Below are positions 27,924-38,550 of a DNA stretch of 64,000 nt, piece after piece (the stretch's first letter is position 1; each line of letters begins with the position of its first letter). Under the pieces are notes generated by a model. That model was not told the origin of the DNA and searched no databases. It was given only the letters and a program-made list of their open reading frames with translations. Source of the stretch: Candidatus Caccoplasma merdavium (GTDB taxonomy: Bacteria; Bacteroidota; Bacteroidia; Bacteroidales; UBA11471); the NCBI GenBank assembly GCA_018715595.1, contig DVLI01000007.1:1-64000 (forward strand). The letters run 5' to 3'. Both the position numbers and the translations under genes were made by a program.

Positions 27924-29576
27924 TTATTCGCCCAGCAAGGAGGGGTATGCCTCGGTCCTAATGATTTCAACCGCTTTGAGATAGGTCGGGTCGGTCGGGT
28001 TGTAAATCTTGTAGAACGCCGATGCGTCGTTGTAGAGGTCTCGGGCCAGCAAGGCTTTGAGATGTGTGGCGATGAGGGGCATGGCTTGCTCTCTCTCGGC
28101 GGCGTCTTTGGGCGTGATGCCCGACCGGGCGGCCAGTTCGTCGAGCAATTTCAACAGGTCGTCGTCGATGACATATTGGTCGATAAACCGTTGCACGCGC
28201 CGGTACTTGGCGTTCAACTCCTTGCGGTGGCTGTCGAGGTAGGTATAGACGCTGCGGTTCAGCACGCCGCTGCGCAGGAGTTGGCGATGGTAGGCGGTGT
28301 AGCGTGTGGTGTCGAGGCCCACGAATACATCGGGCATGATGCCTCCGCCGCCATAGACCGTGCGTCCGGTGCGCAAAGTCTTGTAAGTGAGTGAGTCGGT
28401 GAAGTGAATACTGTCGGCATTCATCAGTTCGCCATGTATGAACCGCTCATTCAAATCCTGTTCGTATGCTTCGCTCTCGCCTTTGACATAAGGGCGTTGA
28501 ATGCAGCGGCCGGTGGGCGTGTGGTAGCGGGCCACGGTGAGGCGCAGCAGCGACTGGTCGGGCAGGGTGATGGGGCGTTGTACCAACCCCTTGCCAAACG
28601 TGCGACGGCCTACGACCACGGCGCGGTCCCAGTCTTGGAGCGCGCCGGCCAGTATTTCGCTGGCCGAGGCCGACAATTCATCGACCATCACCACGACCCG
28701 TTCGTCGGGAAGGAGGGGTTTGCCCGAGGCTTTCTCTTGGGCCCGGCGGGTGTTGCGTCCTTCGGTGTAGACGATGAGTTGGTCTTTGTCGAGGAACATG
28801 TCGGCGATGGCGACGGCGACGTTGAGATAGCCGCCACCGTTGCCTTGCAGGTCGAGAATGAGGCGGCGCATACCCTCCTTGCGGAGCGATTTCACCGCTT
28901 TTTCCATCTCTTCGGCGCTTTTTTCGGCAAAGCGGCTCAGCCTGATGTAGCCTGTCGAGTCGTCGAGCATGTAGGTGGCGTCGATGCTGTTTACCGGGAT
29001 TTTATCGCGGGTGATTTTGAATGTTATCGGTTCGCTTACGCCGCGCCGCACGACACCTACCGAGACTTTGCTGCCCCGCTTGCCCCGCAGCATGGTGATG
29101 ATGTCGTTGATGGGACGTTTCACGCCGGCCACGAGGGTGTCGTCGACCGTCACGATGCGGTCGCCGGGCAAGATGCCCGCTTTTTCCGAAGGTCCGCCGA
29201 CGATGGTCTGCACGACGAGCAGCGTGTCGTTGAGCATGTTTATCTGCACCCCGATGCCGTCGAAGCGGCCCGACAGGGTTTCGAGCGTCTGCTTCGCTTC
29301 ATGGGGTGGCAGGTAGGTCGAGTGGGGGTCGAGTTGTTTGAGCATGGCGGCGATGGTCTTTTCGGCGAGGGTGTCTTCGTCGACCACGTCGACATAAAGA
29401 CGCGAGACGGCGGCTGCCACCATGTTTATCTTGTTGAGCGCATTGAAGCGGCGGGGTTGTTCCTCGCGACGATTCTCGGTCGATGCGCGTCGGTCGTTTT
29501 CTTTCGGGGTTTGTGCCATTGCCGTCCCCGTCAGCAGCAGGAGGGGGAGCAGCAGGAGTGTCGTGAGCCTTTTCAT
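27924..29576 (-). CDS. S41 family C-terminal processing peptidase
   Basis: The 550-residue protein begins with a signal peptide (LTTLLLLPLLLLTGTAMAQ) and acts in the periplasm. Domain order is the family norm: N-terminal helical region (KINMVAAAVSRLYVDVVDED), PDZ domain with EKAGILPGDRIVTVDD near residue 130, then the protease core with the catalytic serine in DELSASASEILAGALQD and lysine in RRTFGKGLVQ. Such Prc/Tsp-like proteases trim or degrade envelope proteins from the C-terminus. It ends 13 bases after coaD in the same direction. Confidence 0.95.
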   Translation of the reverse strand: MKRLTTLLLLPLLLLTGTAMAQTPKENDRRASTENRREEQPRRFNALNKINMVAAAVSRLYVDVVDEDTLAEKTIAAMLKQLDPHSTYLPPHEAKQTLETLSGRFDGIGVQINMLNDTLLVVQTIVGGPSEKAGILPGDRIVTVDDTLVAGVKRPINDIITMLRGKRGSKVSVGVVRRGVSEPITFKITRDKIPVNSIDATYMLDDSTGYIRLSRFAEKSAEEMEKAVKSLRKEGMRRLILDLQGNGGGYLNVAVAIADMFLDKDQLIVYTEGRNTRRAQEKASGKPLLPDERVVVMVDELSASASEILAGALQDWDRAVVVGRRTFGKGLVQRPITLPDQSLLRLTVARYHTPTGRCIQRPYVKGESEAYEQDLNERFIHGELMNADSIHFTDSLTYKTLRTGRTVYGGGGIMPDVFVGLDTTRYTAYHRQLLRSGVLNRSVYTYLDSHRKELNAKYRRVQRFIDQYVIDDDLLKLLDELAARSGITPKDAAEREQAMPLIATHLKALLARDLYNDASAFYKIYNPTDPTYLKAVEIIRTEAYPSLLGE

Positions 29577-29588
29577 GGGTCGGTGGGG

Positions 29589-30065
29589 TTAGCGGAGGTC
29601 GGGGAGAACGAGGTTTTGGGGTATGAACTGTTTCACCGGTTGGTTGAAGCGCAGCAATTCGCGCACGACCGAGGAACTGATGTGGGCATATTGCGGCTCG
29701 GTGAAGAGCAGGAGCGTTTCGATGCCCGAGATATCGCGGTTGAGGTCGGCGATGGTCTTCTCGTATTCGAAGTCGGCGACGGAACGTATGCCCCGCAAGA
29801 TGGCGGTCGCTTCCCGTTTTTTTGCCTCGATGACGGTGAGGTTGTCGTAGGTGATGACTTCGACGCGGGGTTCGTCGGCAAACAGTTTTTGCAGCATCTC
29901 CACACGTTGTCCCGGCGTGAAGAGGCAGCGCTTGGCATCGTTGATGCCGATGGCGACGATGACTTTGTCGAAGATTTGCAAGGCGCGCCGCGTCACCGAT
30001 TCGTGGCCCAGCGTGAAGGGGTCGAATGTGCCCGGATAAAAGGCTGTTTTTTCAGAGGTCTTCAT
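29589..30065 (-). CDS. coaD: Phosphopantetheine adenylyltransferase
   Basis: CoaD transfers AMP from ATP to 4'-phosphopantetheine, the penultimate step of coenzyme A synthesis. The 158-residue protein has the nucleotidyltransferase signature [19 protein letters not shown] (TxGH motif) and the C-terminal [12 protein letters not shown] motif that contacts ATP. Length fits. The ATG at 30065 overlaps the end of parE by 14 bases, so translation is probably coupled, and the S41 protease follows 12 bases later. Confidence 0.97.
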   Translation of the reverse strand: MKTSEKTAFYPGTFDPFTLGHESVTRRALQIFDKVIVAIGINDAKRCLFTPGQRVEMLQKLFADEPRVEVITYDNLTVIEAKKREATAILRGIRSVADFEYEKTIADLNRDISGIETLLLFTEPQYAHISSSVVRELLRFNQPVKQFIPQNLVLPDLR

Positions 30066-31905
30066 CGTCTACAATCAGGTTATCGATAATGAAATTCTGT
30101 CGTTCCATGGTGTTTTTCCCCATGTAAAATTCGAGTAGCTCTTTCACCGAGTCTTCTTTGCGCAGGGTGACCTGGTCGAGCCGGATATTCTCGCCGATGA
30201 ACTCTTTGAACTCATCGGGAGAAATCTCTCCGAGCCCTTTGAAACGGGTGATTTCGGCGTTCTCGCCGAAATATCTGATGGCCTCGATGCGTTCCTGGTC
30301 GGTGTAGCAGTAGCGGGTTTCTTTCTTGTCGCGCACGCGGAAGAGCGGCGTTTGCAAGATGTAGACGTGTCCTTTCTTGATGAGGTCGGGGAAGAATTGC
30401 AGCAGGAAGGTGAGCGTGAGCAGCCTGATGTGCATGCCGTCGTCGTCGGCATCGGTGGCGATGATCACCTTGTTGTAGCGCAACCCCTCGATACCGTCTT
30501 CGACATTGAGGGCGGCTTGCAGCAGGTTGAACTCCTCGTTCTCGTAGACTACCTCGCGGGTCTGCCCGTAACTGTTAAGCGGTTTGCCCCGCAGGCTGAA
30601 AATGGCTTGCGTGTCGGCGTTGCGGCTCTTGCCTATCGAGCCCGAGGCCGAGTCGCCCTCGGTGATGAAGATGCAGGTCTCGTCGCGCAGGTCGCCTTTG
30701 GGGTCGTTGTAGTGTATGCGGCAGTCTTGCAGTTTGCGGTTGTGGAGGTTGGCCTTCTTGGCCCGTTCACGGGCAATCTTCGAGACGCCGGCGATGGCTT
30801 TGCGCTCTTTTTCGGAGTCTTGTATCTTTTTGAGGAGAATCTCTTTGGTCTCGTTGTTGCGGTGGAGGTAGTTGTCGAGTTCTTTTTTCAGGAAGTCGCC
30901 GATGAACTTGTTCACCGTGGGGCCGTCGGGTCCCATGTCGCGCGAACTGAGTTTGGTCTTGGTCTGCGACTCGAAGACCGGTTCCTCGACCTTGATGCTG
31001 ATGGCGGCTACCATGCCGTTGCGAATGTCGGCATATTCGAAGTTCTTGGAGAAAAACTCCTTTATGGTGCGCGACACCGCCTCTTTGAAGGCCGACAGGT
31101 GGGTGCCCCCCAGTATCGTATGTTGGCCGTTGACAAACGAGTAGAACTCCTCGCCATACTGGTCGTTGTGGGTGATGACCACTTCGATGTCGTCGCCTTT
31201 GAGGTGTATCATCGGGTAGAGAGGGGTGGCGGTCATCTTCTCGTTGAGCAGGTCGACGAGGCCGTTTTTCGACGTGTACCGCACGCCGTTGTAGATGAAG
31301 GTGAGACCCGAGTTGAGGTAGGTGTAGTTCTTGATGAGGGCGACGACAAACTCTTCGCGGTATTTGTAGTCGACGAATATCGTGTCGTCGGGTTTGAAGC
31401 ACACCCAGGTTCCGTTGTTCTGGTCGGTAGGGATGATGGCGCTCTCTTCGACTTTGTTGCCGCAGGCATAGGTGACGCTTTTGCATTCGCCGTCGCGGTA
31501 AGACTCGATGCGGAATTCCGACGAGAGGGCGTTCACGGCCTTGATGCCCACACCGTTGAGGCCGACCGATTTCTTGAATGCCTTGGAGTCGTACTTGGCG
31601 CCGGTGTTCATCTTGGAGGAGACGTCGACCACTTTGTCGAGGGGGATTCCCCGTCCGTAGTCGCGCACCGACACGCGGTCGTCTTCGATGTCGACGATGA
31701 CCTGTTTGCCATAGCCCATCATATACTCGTCGATGGTGTTGTCGATGACCTCTTTGAGCAGCACATAGATGCCGTCGTCGGCGTGCGTGCCGTCGCCGAG
31801 TTTCCCGATATACATGCCGGGACGCCGGCGTATGTGTTCTTTCCAGTCGAGGGTGCGTATGCTGTCTGAGCCGTATTCGATTCCGTCTTTGGTGTCTTCT
31901 GCCAT
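30052..31905 (-). CDS. parE: DNA topoisomerase IV subunit B (ParE type)
   Basis: The 617-residue ATPase subunit has the GHKL domain ([38 protein letters not shown]), the transducer domain with lysine in QTKTKL, and the TOPRIM domain with [14 protein letters not shown]. GyrB in the same window has [13 protein letters not shown], so the two paralogues are easily told apart. ParE with ParC decatenates chromosomes. It lies downstream of rnr and upstream of coaD on the minus strand with short gaps. The length is shorter than many ParE proteins but is usual in Bacteroidota. Confidence 0.95.
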   Translation of the reverse strand: MAEDTKDGIEYGSDSIRTLDWKEHIRRRPGMYIGKLGDGTHADDGIYVLLKEVIDNTIDEYMMGYGKQVIVDIEDDRVSVRDYGRGIPLDKVVDVSSKMNTGAKYDSKAFKKSVGLNGVGIKAVNALSSEFRIESYRDGECKSVTYACGNKVEESAIIPTDQNNGTWVCFKPDDTIFVDYKYREEFVVALIKNYTYLNSGLTFIYNGVRYTSKNGLVDLLNEKMTATPLYPMIHLKGDDIEVVITHNDQYGEEFYSFVNGQHTILGGTHLSAFKEAVSRTIKEFFSKNFEYADIRNGMVAAISIKVEEPVFESQTKTKLSSRDMGPDGPTVNKFIGDFLKKELDNYLHRNNETKEILLKKIQDSEKERKAIAGVSKIARERAKKANLHNRKLQDCRIHYNDPKGDLRDETCIFITEGDSASGSIGKSRNADTQAIFSLRGKPLNSYGQTREVVYENEEFNLLQAALNVEDGIEGLRYNKVIIATDADDDGMHIRLLTLTFLLQFFPDLIKKGHVYILQTPLFRVRDKKETRYCYTDQERIEAIRYFGENAEITRFKGLGEISPDEFKEFIGENIRLDQVTLRKEDSVKELLEFYMGKNTMERQNFIIDNLIVDDEDL

Positions 31906-31936
31906 GGTGTATGCGATTAATGTGGGGTGTCTTTGT

Positions 31937-34198
31937 TTATTTGCGGCGTTTGTGTCGGCGAGCCATTTTCAGCCCGAAGTTTTTCGGCGAGAGTCCTTTG
32001 CCGGGTTTCGGCTTCGGCGTGCGGGTCGGTGACGTGGCGGTGGTGTGGGAGAGGGCGCGTTCTTCGAGGGCGAAGTCGATTTGCCGGCGCTCCATGTCGA
32101 CGCGGGCAATGACGATGCGCAGCGGGTCGCCGAGGCAGTATTGCCGGCGGGTGCGGTGACCGACCAAGCGGTAGTTTTTCTCGTCGAACTCGTAATAGTC
32201 GTCGTCGAGGTCGCGCATGGGAATAAGCCCTTCGCATTTGTTCTCGTCGATTTCGACATACAGCCCGCGGTCGGAGATGCCCGAGATGGTGCCGTCATAG
32301 ACCTGTCCCAACCGTTCGCTGAGGAACTCGGCCTGCTTGTATTTGATGGAGGCGCGCTCGGCATTGGCCGCCAGCTGTTCCATGTCGGAGGCGTGTTCGC
32401 ATTTCTCTTCGAGTTTCTCTTTGTCGACGGCGCGACCTTGGTTGAGGTAGCGTTCGAGCAGGCGGTGCACCATCATGTCGGGGTAGCGGCGTATGGGAGA
32501 GGTGAAATGGGTGTAGTAGTCAAATGCCAATCCGTAGTGCCCGATGTTGTCGGTCGTGTAGACGGCCTTGGCCATGGTGCGTATGGTGAGGGTCGAGATG
32601 AGGTTTTCTTCGGGACGGTTGTGTATCTCGCTGAGCATCTGATTGATGGAGTCGGTGATTTCCGCCCGGGTACCCGAGGCTTTGAGTTGCAGTCCCAGCC
32701 GGCGCACAAACTCCGACAGGGTGGCCATCTTCTCGGGGTCGGGGTTGTCGTGCACGCGGTAGACAAATGGTTTCGGCGTTTTCCCTTTGGGGACGCGACC
32801 TATCGTTTCGGCCACCGTGCGGTTGGCCAGCAGCATGAATTCCTCGATGAGTTTGTTGGCCTCTTTCGACACTTTGTTGTAGACGCTGATGGGGCGTCCT
32901 TTCTCGTCGATGACAAATTTCATTTCCTGGCGGTCGAAGTCGATGGCTCCGTGGGCAAAACGCTGTTTGCGCAGGGCTGCTGCCAGACGGTTGAGCGTGA
33001 GTATCTCCCGGGCGCAGTCGCCTTGTCCCGTTTCGATGACCTGTTGTGCCTCCTCGTAGGCGAAACGGCGGTCGGAGCGGATTACCGTGCGGGCGATGTG
33101 CGATTGTTTCACCTTGCCGTTGTCGTCGAGGGTGAAGATGACCGAGAAGCAGAGTTTCTCTTCGTCGGGGCGCAGCGAGCAGATGTGGTTGCAGAGCCGT
33201 TCGGGGAGCATGGGCACCGTGCGGTCGACCAGGTAGACCGAGGTGGCTCGCTGGTAGGCTTCCTGGTCGATGGGGCTTCCTTCTTTGACGTAGTGGGTCA
33301 CATCGGCGATGTGCACGCCCACTTCCCAGTCTCCGTCGGGGAGTTGGCGCAGGGAGAGGGCGTCGTCGAAGTCTTTGGCGTCGGCCGGGTCGATGGTGAA
33401 TGTCGTGATGCTGCGGAAGTCTTCGCGTCGGGCTATTTCGTCGGCCGGGATTGTCTCTTCGATTTTGTCGGCCAACTGTTCGAGCTCTTCGGGGTAACGG
33501 GTGGGGAGGCCAAACTCGGCGAGAATGGCGTGCATCTCGGTGTCGTTCTCGCCGCTCTTGCCGAGTATTTCCGTGATTTCGCCTTGTGGACTGGCGTTAT
33601 ACATGGGCCAGTCGGTGAGGCGCACCACGACTTTTTCGCCTTCCTGCGCGCCGTGTGTGAGGCGTGCCGGGACATAGACGCAGTGGTCGAATGTGCGGCT
33701 GTCGACCCACAGCACCGTTTCGCGGGGGCCGATTTTTTCGACCCGTCCCACGATTTGCTGGGCACCGTTGCGTCGGGTGATGTCGGTGACTTCGGCTTCG
33801 CCGCTGTATTTGCCTCGGTTGATGAGCAGATACTCGACCGAGTCGCCCGAGAGGGCGTGGCGGGCGTTGCTCTCGCTCACGGCGATGGGGTCGCCTCCGT
33901 TGTCGGGGGTGATTGAGAGCCGGTGGTGGTTGCGCACGAACGTGCCGGTGAGGAAGAGGTCGGCCACGTTGCGGCGGTAGCGTCCCGGCCCTTCTTGCAG
34001 GAGGAACCCTTCCTTTACCATGTTGTCCAACAGCACGACGACTTCGCGTTTCTGCATCTCGTTTTTGGCGCCCACCCGTCGGGCTATCTGTCGGGGGTTG
34101 TAGACCGTGCGGAAGTTTTCGTTGAACAGGTCCCTGATGTGCTCGGCAAAGGGCTTGGTGGCTTTGACTTCGGGGCGTAGTTTGCGATGTTTGACCAT
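31937..34198 (-). CDS. rnr: Ribonuclease R
   Basis: RNase R is a processive 3'-5' exoribonuclease that degrades structured RNA. I place the start at the ATG at 34198 ([11 protein letters not shown]), giving 753 residues; the longer open frame upstream has no family-like sequence. Order: helical N-terminus, two cold-shock domains, the RNB catalytic domain with [15 protein letters not shown] and HIADVTHYV, and a C-terminal S1 domain ([15 protein letters not shown]), then a basic tail rich in Lys/Arg. The four-aspartate active site is intact. It lies between gyrB and parE. Confidence 0.96.
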   Translation of the reverse strand: MVKHRKLRPEVKATKPFAEHIRDLFNENFRTVYNPRQIARRVGAKNEMQKREVVVLLDNMVKEGFLLQEGPGRYRRNVADLFLTGTFVRNHHRLSITPDNGGDPIAVSESNARHALSGDSVEYLLINRGKYSGEAEVTDITRRNGAQQIVGRVEKIGPRETVLWVDSRTFDHCVYVPARLTHGAQEGEKVVVRLTDWPMYNASPQGEITEILGKSGENDTEMHAILAEFGLPTRYPEELEQLADKIEETIPADEIARREDFRSITTFTIDPADAKDFDDALSLRQLPDGDWEVGVHIADVTHYVKEGSPIDQEAYQRATSVYLVDRTVPMLPERLCNHICSLRPDEEKLCFSVIFTLDDNGKVKQSHIARTVIRSDRRFAYEEAQQVIETGQGDCAREILTLNRLAAALRKQRFAHGAIDFDRQEMKFVIDEKGRPISVYNKVSKEANKLIEEFMLLANRTVAETIGRVPKGKTPKPFVYRVHDNPDPEKMATLSEFVRRLGLQLKASGTRAEITDSINQMLSEIHNRPEENLISTLTIRTMAKAVYTTDNIGHYGLAFDYYTHFTSPIRRYPDMMVHRLLERYLNQGRAVDKEKLEEKCEHASDMEQLAANAERASIKYKQAEFLSERLGQVYDGTISGISDRGLYVEIDENKCEGLIPMRDLDDDYYEFDEKNYRLVGHRTRRQYCLGDPLRIVIARVDMERRQIDFALEERALSHTTATSPTRTPKPKPGKGLSPKNFGLKMARRHKRRK

Positions 34199-34393
34199 GG
34201 CTGTTGGCGTTGTTGGTGGTTGGTTGTGCAAATTTCCCTTTCCGGGAATATTCTTGGCTTTATGTTTTTGGCATCGGTGTGCTTTGTGGCGCTTGGCGCA
34301 AACCTCTTTGGGGGTAGAAGCCCGGTTTCTGTTTCCGGGGCTTGGCCGTCGTGCTTGCACCGTGTGCGGCGTGCGGGGTCTCTTTTTAGCAGA

Positions 34394-34423
34394 CAGCCCG
34401 GTCGTCGCAAGGCGGCCGGGCTG
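34394..34423 (-). terminator. Weak stem-loop downstream of gyrB
   Basis: CAGCCCGG at 34394-34401 pairs with CCGGGCTG at 34416-34423 across a 14-base loop. It sits in the 273-base gap between gyrB and rnr, which otherwise shows no gene. There is no clear T-run on the minus strand, so termination is uncertain. Confidence 0.35.
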
Positions 34424-34471
34424 CTCGTTTCTGCCTCGATAGTGGGGCGTGAAGGGTTTTGCGCGCCCGAC

Positions 34472-36451
<1,980 letters not shown>

Positions 36452-36708
36452 TTAATTCTGTTTGATGGTGTTTTCCTGTCCTGCAAGGTTGGCAACGGCC
36501 GTCTCTTGCAGGGTGGCGGAGTCGGGCCGCAAAGGCGGAAAACCTCACGACAAAGATAATAAAAAAACTCGGTGTGGGGAAATTTTTAGCAATCTTTTCG
36601 ATGTGTTGATGAGGGAGAATTGCGGGAAAAAGCCGGGTGGCGTGACAGATTGTGTCGGGTGCGGCCGTGTGCGGGGAGGCGGGGCTATTGTGCCGAGGTG
36701 CCGATACG

Positions 36709-36737
36709 AAAAAAGCGTTGAGGATTTCCTCAACGCT
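36709..36737 (-). terminator. Intrinsic terminator of the tRNA-Glu/rpsT operon
   Basis: AGCGTTGAGGA (36714-36724) pairs perfectly with TCCTCAACGCT (36727-36737) and on the minus strand is followed by TTTTTTCG. It starts 4 bases beyond the 3' end of the second tRNA-Glu. Confidence 0.88.
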
Positions 36738-36740
36738 GGG

Positions 36741-36812
36741 TAGCCCATAGGGGAATCGAACCCCTCTTTCAAGAATGAAAATCTTGCGTCCTAGCCGATA
36801 GACGAATGGGCC
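36741..36812 (-). tRNA. tRNA-Glu (TTC), downstream copy
   Basis: The 72-base minus-strand sequence folds as a cloverleaf: acceptor GGCCCAT with ATGGGCT, anticodon stem CAAGA/TCTTG and loop TTTTCAT giving anticodon TTC (glutamate GAA), T-arm with GGTTCGATTCC. CCA is not encoded. It is identical to the copy at 37165-37236 and lies 62 bases after rpsT. Confidence 0.96.
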
Positions 36813-36874
36813 ATGATTACCGCCTCGGTGCGAAGCGGCCGGCGTGCAACCTCACCACGGAGGTGCCTGCGGTA

Positions 36875-37126
36875 TCAGAGCTTGTTGATGTGCAAAGCCA
36901 GTTTCGACTTCAAGTTGCTGGCTTTGTTTTTGTGGATCACATTTCTCTTAGCCAACTTGTCGAGCATCGACGAAACTTGGCGGTACAATGCGGTGGCATC
37001 GTCCTTCACGGTCATGGCGCGGAGTTTGCGCACGGCGTTGCGGGCGGTTTTAGCGTAGTATCTGTTGCGCAAGTTTCTGGTTTGCGTCTGTCTGATTCTC
37101 TTGATGGATGATTGATGATTTGCCAT
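36875..37126 (-). CDS. rpsT: 30S ribosomal protein bS20
   Basis: The 83-residue, strongly basic protein is bS20, which binds 16S rRNA early in 30S assembly. It starts [20 protein letters not shown] and contains the typical helical repeats ending [11 protein letters not shown]. The gene is sandwiched between two identical tRNA-Glu genes in one short transcription unit with a clear promoter and terminator, so tRNA maturation should release a short rpsT mRNA. Confidence 0.97.
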   Translation of the reverse strand: MANHQSSIKRIRQTQTRNLRNRYYAKTARNAVRKLRAMTVKDDATALYRQVSSMLDKLAKRNVIHKNKASNLKSKLALHINKL

Positions 37127-37164
37127 TCAATAAATCTCCTTTAATTTTTTTTGTTTCTGATTGG

Positions 37165-37236
37165 TAGCCCATAGGGGAATCGAACCCCTCTTTCAAGAAT
37201 GAAAATCTTGCGTCCTAGCCGATAGACGAATGGGCC
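37165..37236 (-). tRNA. tRNA-Glu (TTC), upstream copy
   Basis: Sequence identical over 72 bases to the tRNA at 36741-36812, with anticodon TTC. It is the first gene of the unit, 38 bases upstream of rpsT and about 50 bases downstream of the promoter at 37290-37320. Confidence 0.96.
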
Positions 37237-37289
37237 GTTTTCCGTAAATCCCTATCAATGAAAGAGGAGGGTTTCCGAAAATGCGAGTG

Positions 37290-37320
37290 CAAATATAGAG
37301 CTGTTTTTTGAATTGGCAAA
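37290..37320 (-). promoter_or_regulatory. Promoter of tRNA-Glu/rpsT/tRNA-Glu
   Basis: On the minus strand TTTG (37320-37317), a 19-base spacer and TATATTTG (37297-37290) form a full Bacteroidota promoter. The mature tRNA begins at 37236. Confidence 0.8.
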
Positions 37321-37397
37321 ATATTTGGAGAAAAAATTGCCTTTCTCCTTTTTTTGTCCCAAATTTGTGTCTTCTAACGGCACTTTTTTACGCCAAT

Positions 37398-38123
37398 ATG
37401 CAAGTAAAAACCCGGGGTATCGTGTTGCACACGGTCGCCTACAACGACAAGATGTCGATCGTGCAGGTCTATACCGCGCAGTTCGGGCGCGCCGCTTATC
37501 TTTTGCCCCAGTCGCACGGCCGGCGGTCGCGGGCCCTGCGCCCTCTTTTCGCCCCATTCTCTTATCTCGAAATCGACTCCGAGGCGCGTCCCGGCCAGGA
37601 TATATTCCGTTTGCGCGACGTGCGTCCCGTCGAGGTGTGGAACCACATCTACGGCGACCCGGTGAAGACGGCCGTGGCTTTGTTCCTCTCCGAGGTGCTC
37701 ACCCGCCTGTTTCGGGAGCCCGAGGCCAATCCTCCGTTTTTCGACTTCCTCACCCAGTCGATACGTCTCTTCGACTTGATGGAAGAGGGGAAGGCCAATT
37801 TCCACCTTTGGTTCCTGCTCCGCCTTTCGGGCTTTTTGGGTTTCCTGCCCAACACCGAGCAATATGCCGAAGGGGCTTTTTTCGACATGCTCGACGGCGT
37901 TTTCGTCACCCGGGCTCCTGCGCACCCCCATTTCCTGCTGCCCGACGAGGCTTCGGCGTTTGCCCGGCTCATGCGCATGAACACGCACAACATGAGCCTC
38001 TTCCGTTTCTCGCGCGACGAGCGGCGTGCCGTGCTCCAACACATCATCGACTACTACCGCCTGCACCAGCCCGACCTGCCCGAGATACGTTCGCTCGAAG
38101 TCATGCAGCAGCTCTTCGACTGA
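37398..38123 (+). CDS. recO: DNA repair protein RecO
   Basis: RecO helps load RecA on single-stranded DNA in the RecFOR pathway. The 241-residue protein begins MQVKTRGIVLHTVAYNDKMS, the typical OB-fold start of RecO (TRGIVLHT, KMSIVQVYT), followed by an all-helical C-terminal domain (FLSEVLTRLFREPEANPPFF, FLLRLSGFLGFLPN). As in other Bacteroidota, the zinc-binding cysteines are absent. The ATG at 37398 matches family length. It is divergent from the tRNA-Glu operon. Confidence 0.92.
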   Translation: MQVKTRGIVLHTVAYNDKMSIVQVYTAQFGRAAYLLPQSHGRRSRALRPLFAPFSYLEIDSEARPGQDIFRLRDVRPVEVWNHIYGDPVKTAVALFLSEVLTRLFREPEANPPFFDFLTQSIRLFDLMEEGKANFHLWFLLRLSGFLGFLPNTEQYAEGAFFDMLDGVFVTRAPAHPHFLLPDEASAFARLMRMNTHNMSLFRFSRDERRAVLQHIIDYYRLHQPDLPEIRSLEVMQQLFD

Positions 38124-38241
38124 TGCCGGCCCGCTGTCCATCGGTCGCGCGGGGCCCACACGCCCCTTCTCGTGCCGGAGTCGCCTCCGCCGTGTCGGCC
38201 TTTTCCCTGCGTTTCGCCGTGAGCAAGTCGGCCGGCCGAAA

Positions 38242-38273
38242 TTTGGAAAAGTATGTCAAAAGTCCTACCTTTG
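38242..38273 (+). promoter_or_regulatory. Promoter of tRNA-Arg
   Basis: TTTG (38242-38245), a 20-base spacer and TACCTTTG (38266-38273) match the Bacteroidota promoter exactly. The tRNA begins at 38291. Confidence 0.82.
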
Positions 38274-38290
38274 TCGCATGAATCGCTTCT

Positions 38291-38362
38291 GCTCTTGTAG
38301 TTCAACGGATAGAACGGAAGTTTCCTAAACTTTAAATCCGGGTTCGATTCCCGGCGAGAGTA
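38291..38362 (+). tRNA. tRNA-Arg (CCT)
   Basis: The 72-base cloverleaf has acceptor GCTCTTG with CGAGAGT, anticodon loop TTCCTAA giving anticodon CCT (arginine AGG), and T-arm CCGGGTTCGATTCCCGG. CCA is not encoded. It is a single gene with its own promoter and terminator, next to the start of the CRISPR array. Confidence 0.95.
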
Positions 38363-38367
38363 CTCCC

Positions 38368-38403
38368 TTGCCTGCCGATGCGGCGTGTCGGCAGGCAATT
38401 TTA
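38368..38403 (+). terminator. Intrinsic terminator of tRNA-Arg
   Basis: TTGCCTGCCGA (38368-38378) pairs with TCGGCAGGCAA (38388-38398), followed by TTTTATT. It separates the tRNA from the CRISPR array, so the array is unlikely to be read through from the tRNA promoter. Confidence 0.88.
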
Positions 38404-38473
38404 TTGTCTGCGCGGGCGCATCACTTCTTGATATAATCGTTCATACTCCTTAAAGCAGGGGTGTTGAAATGTG

Positions 38474-38520
38474 TCGACCATGCAATAAAGACTTCGTATC
38501 ATTGTTCTACAGAATGCAGC
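38474..38520 (+). repeat. Degenerate terminal CRISPR repeat
   Basis: Only the 3' 26 bases resemble the repeat (CGTATCATTGTTCTACAGAA and on to GCAGC), with about four substitutions; the first 20 bases no longer match. The internal -7 box is changed from TATCTTTG to TATCATTG and the -33-like GTTG is lost. This marks the oldest end of the array. Confidence 0.8.
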
Positions 38521-38550
38521 ATCAATAGGGTGAGAATCACGCCGGAAGAA

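Noticed and set aside
34199-34360. N-terminal extension of rnr to 34360
   Set aside because: The extra sequence has no resemblance to RNase R and the ATG at 34198 gives the expected start.
36462-36743. 93-residue plus-strand ORF upstream of gyrB
   Set aside because: It runs into the tRNA-Glu terminator and shows no protein-like features.
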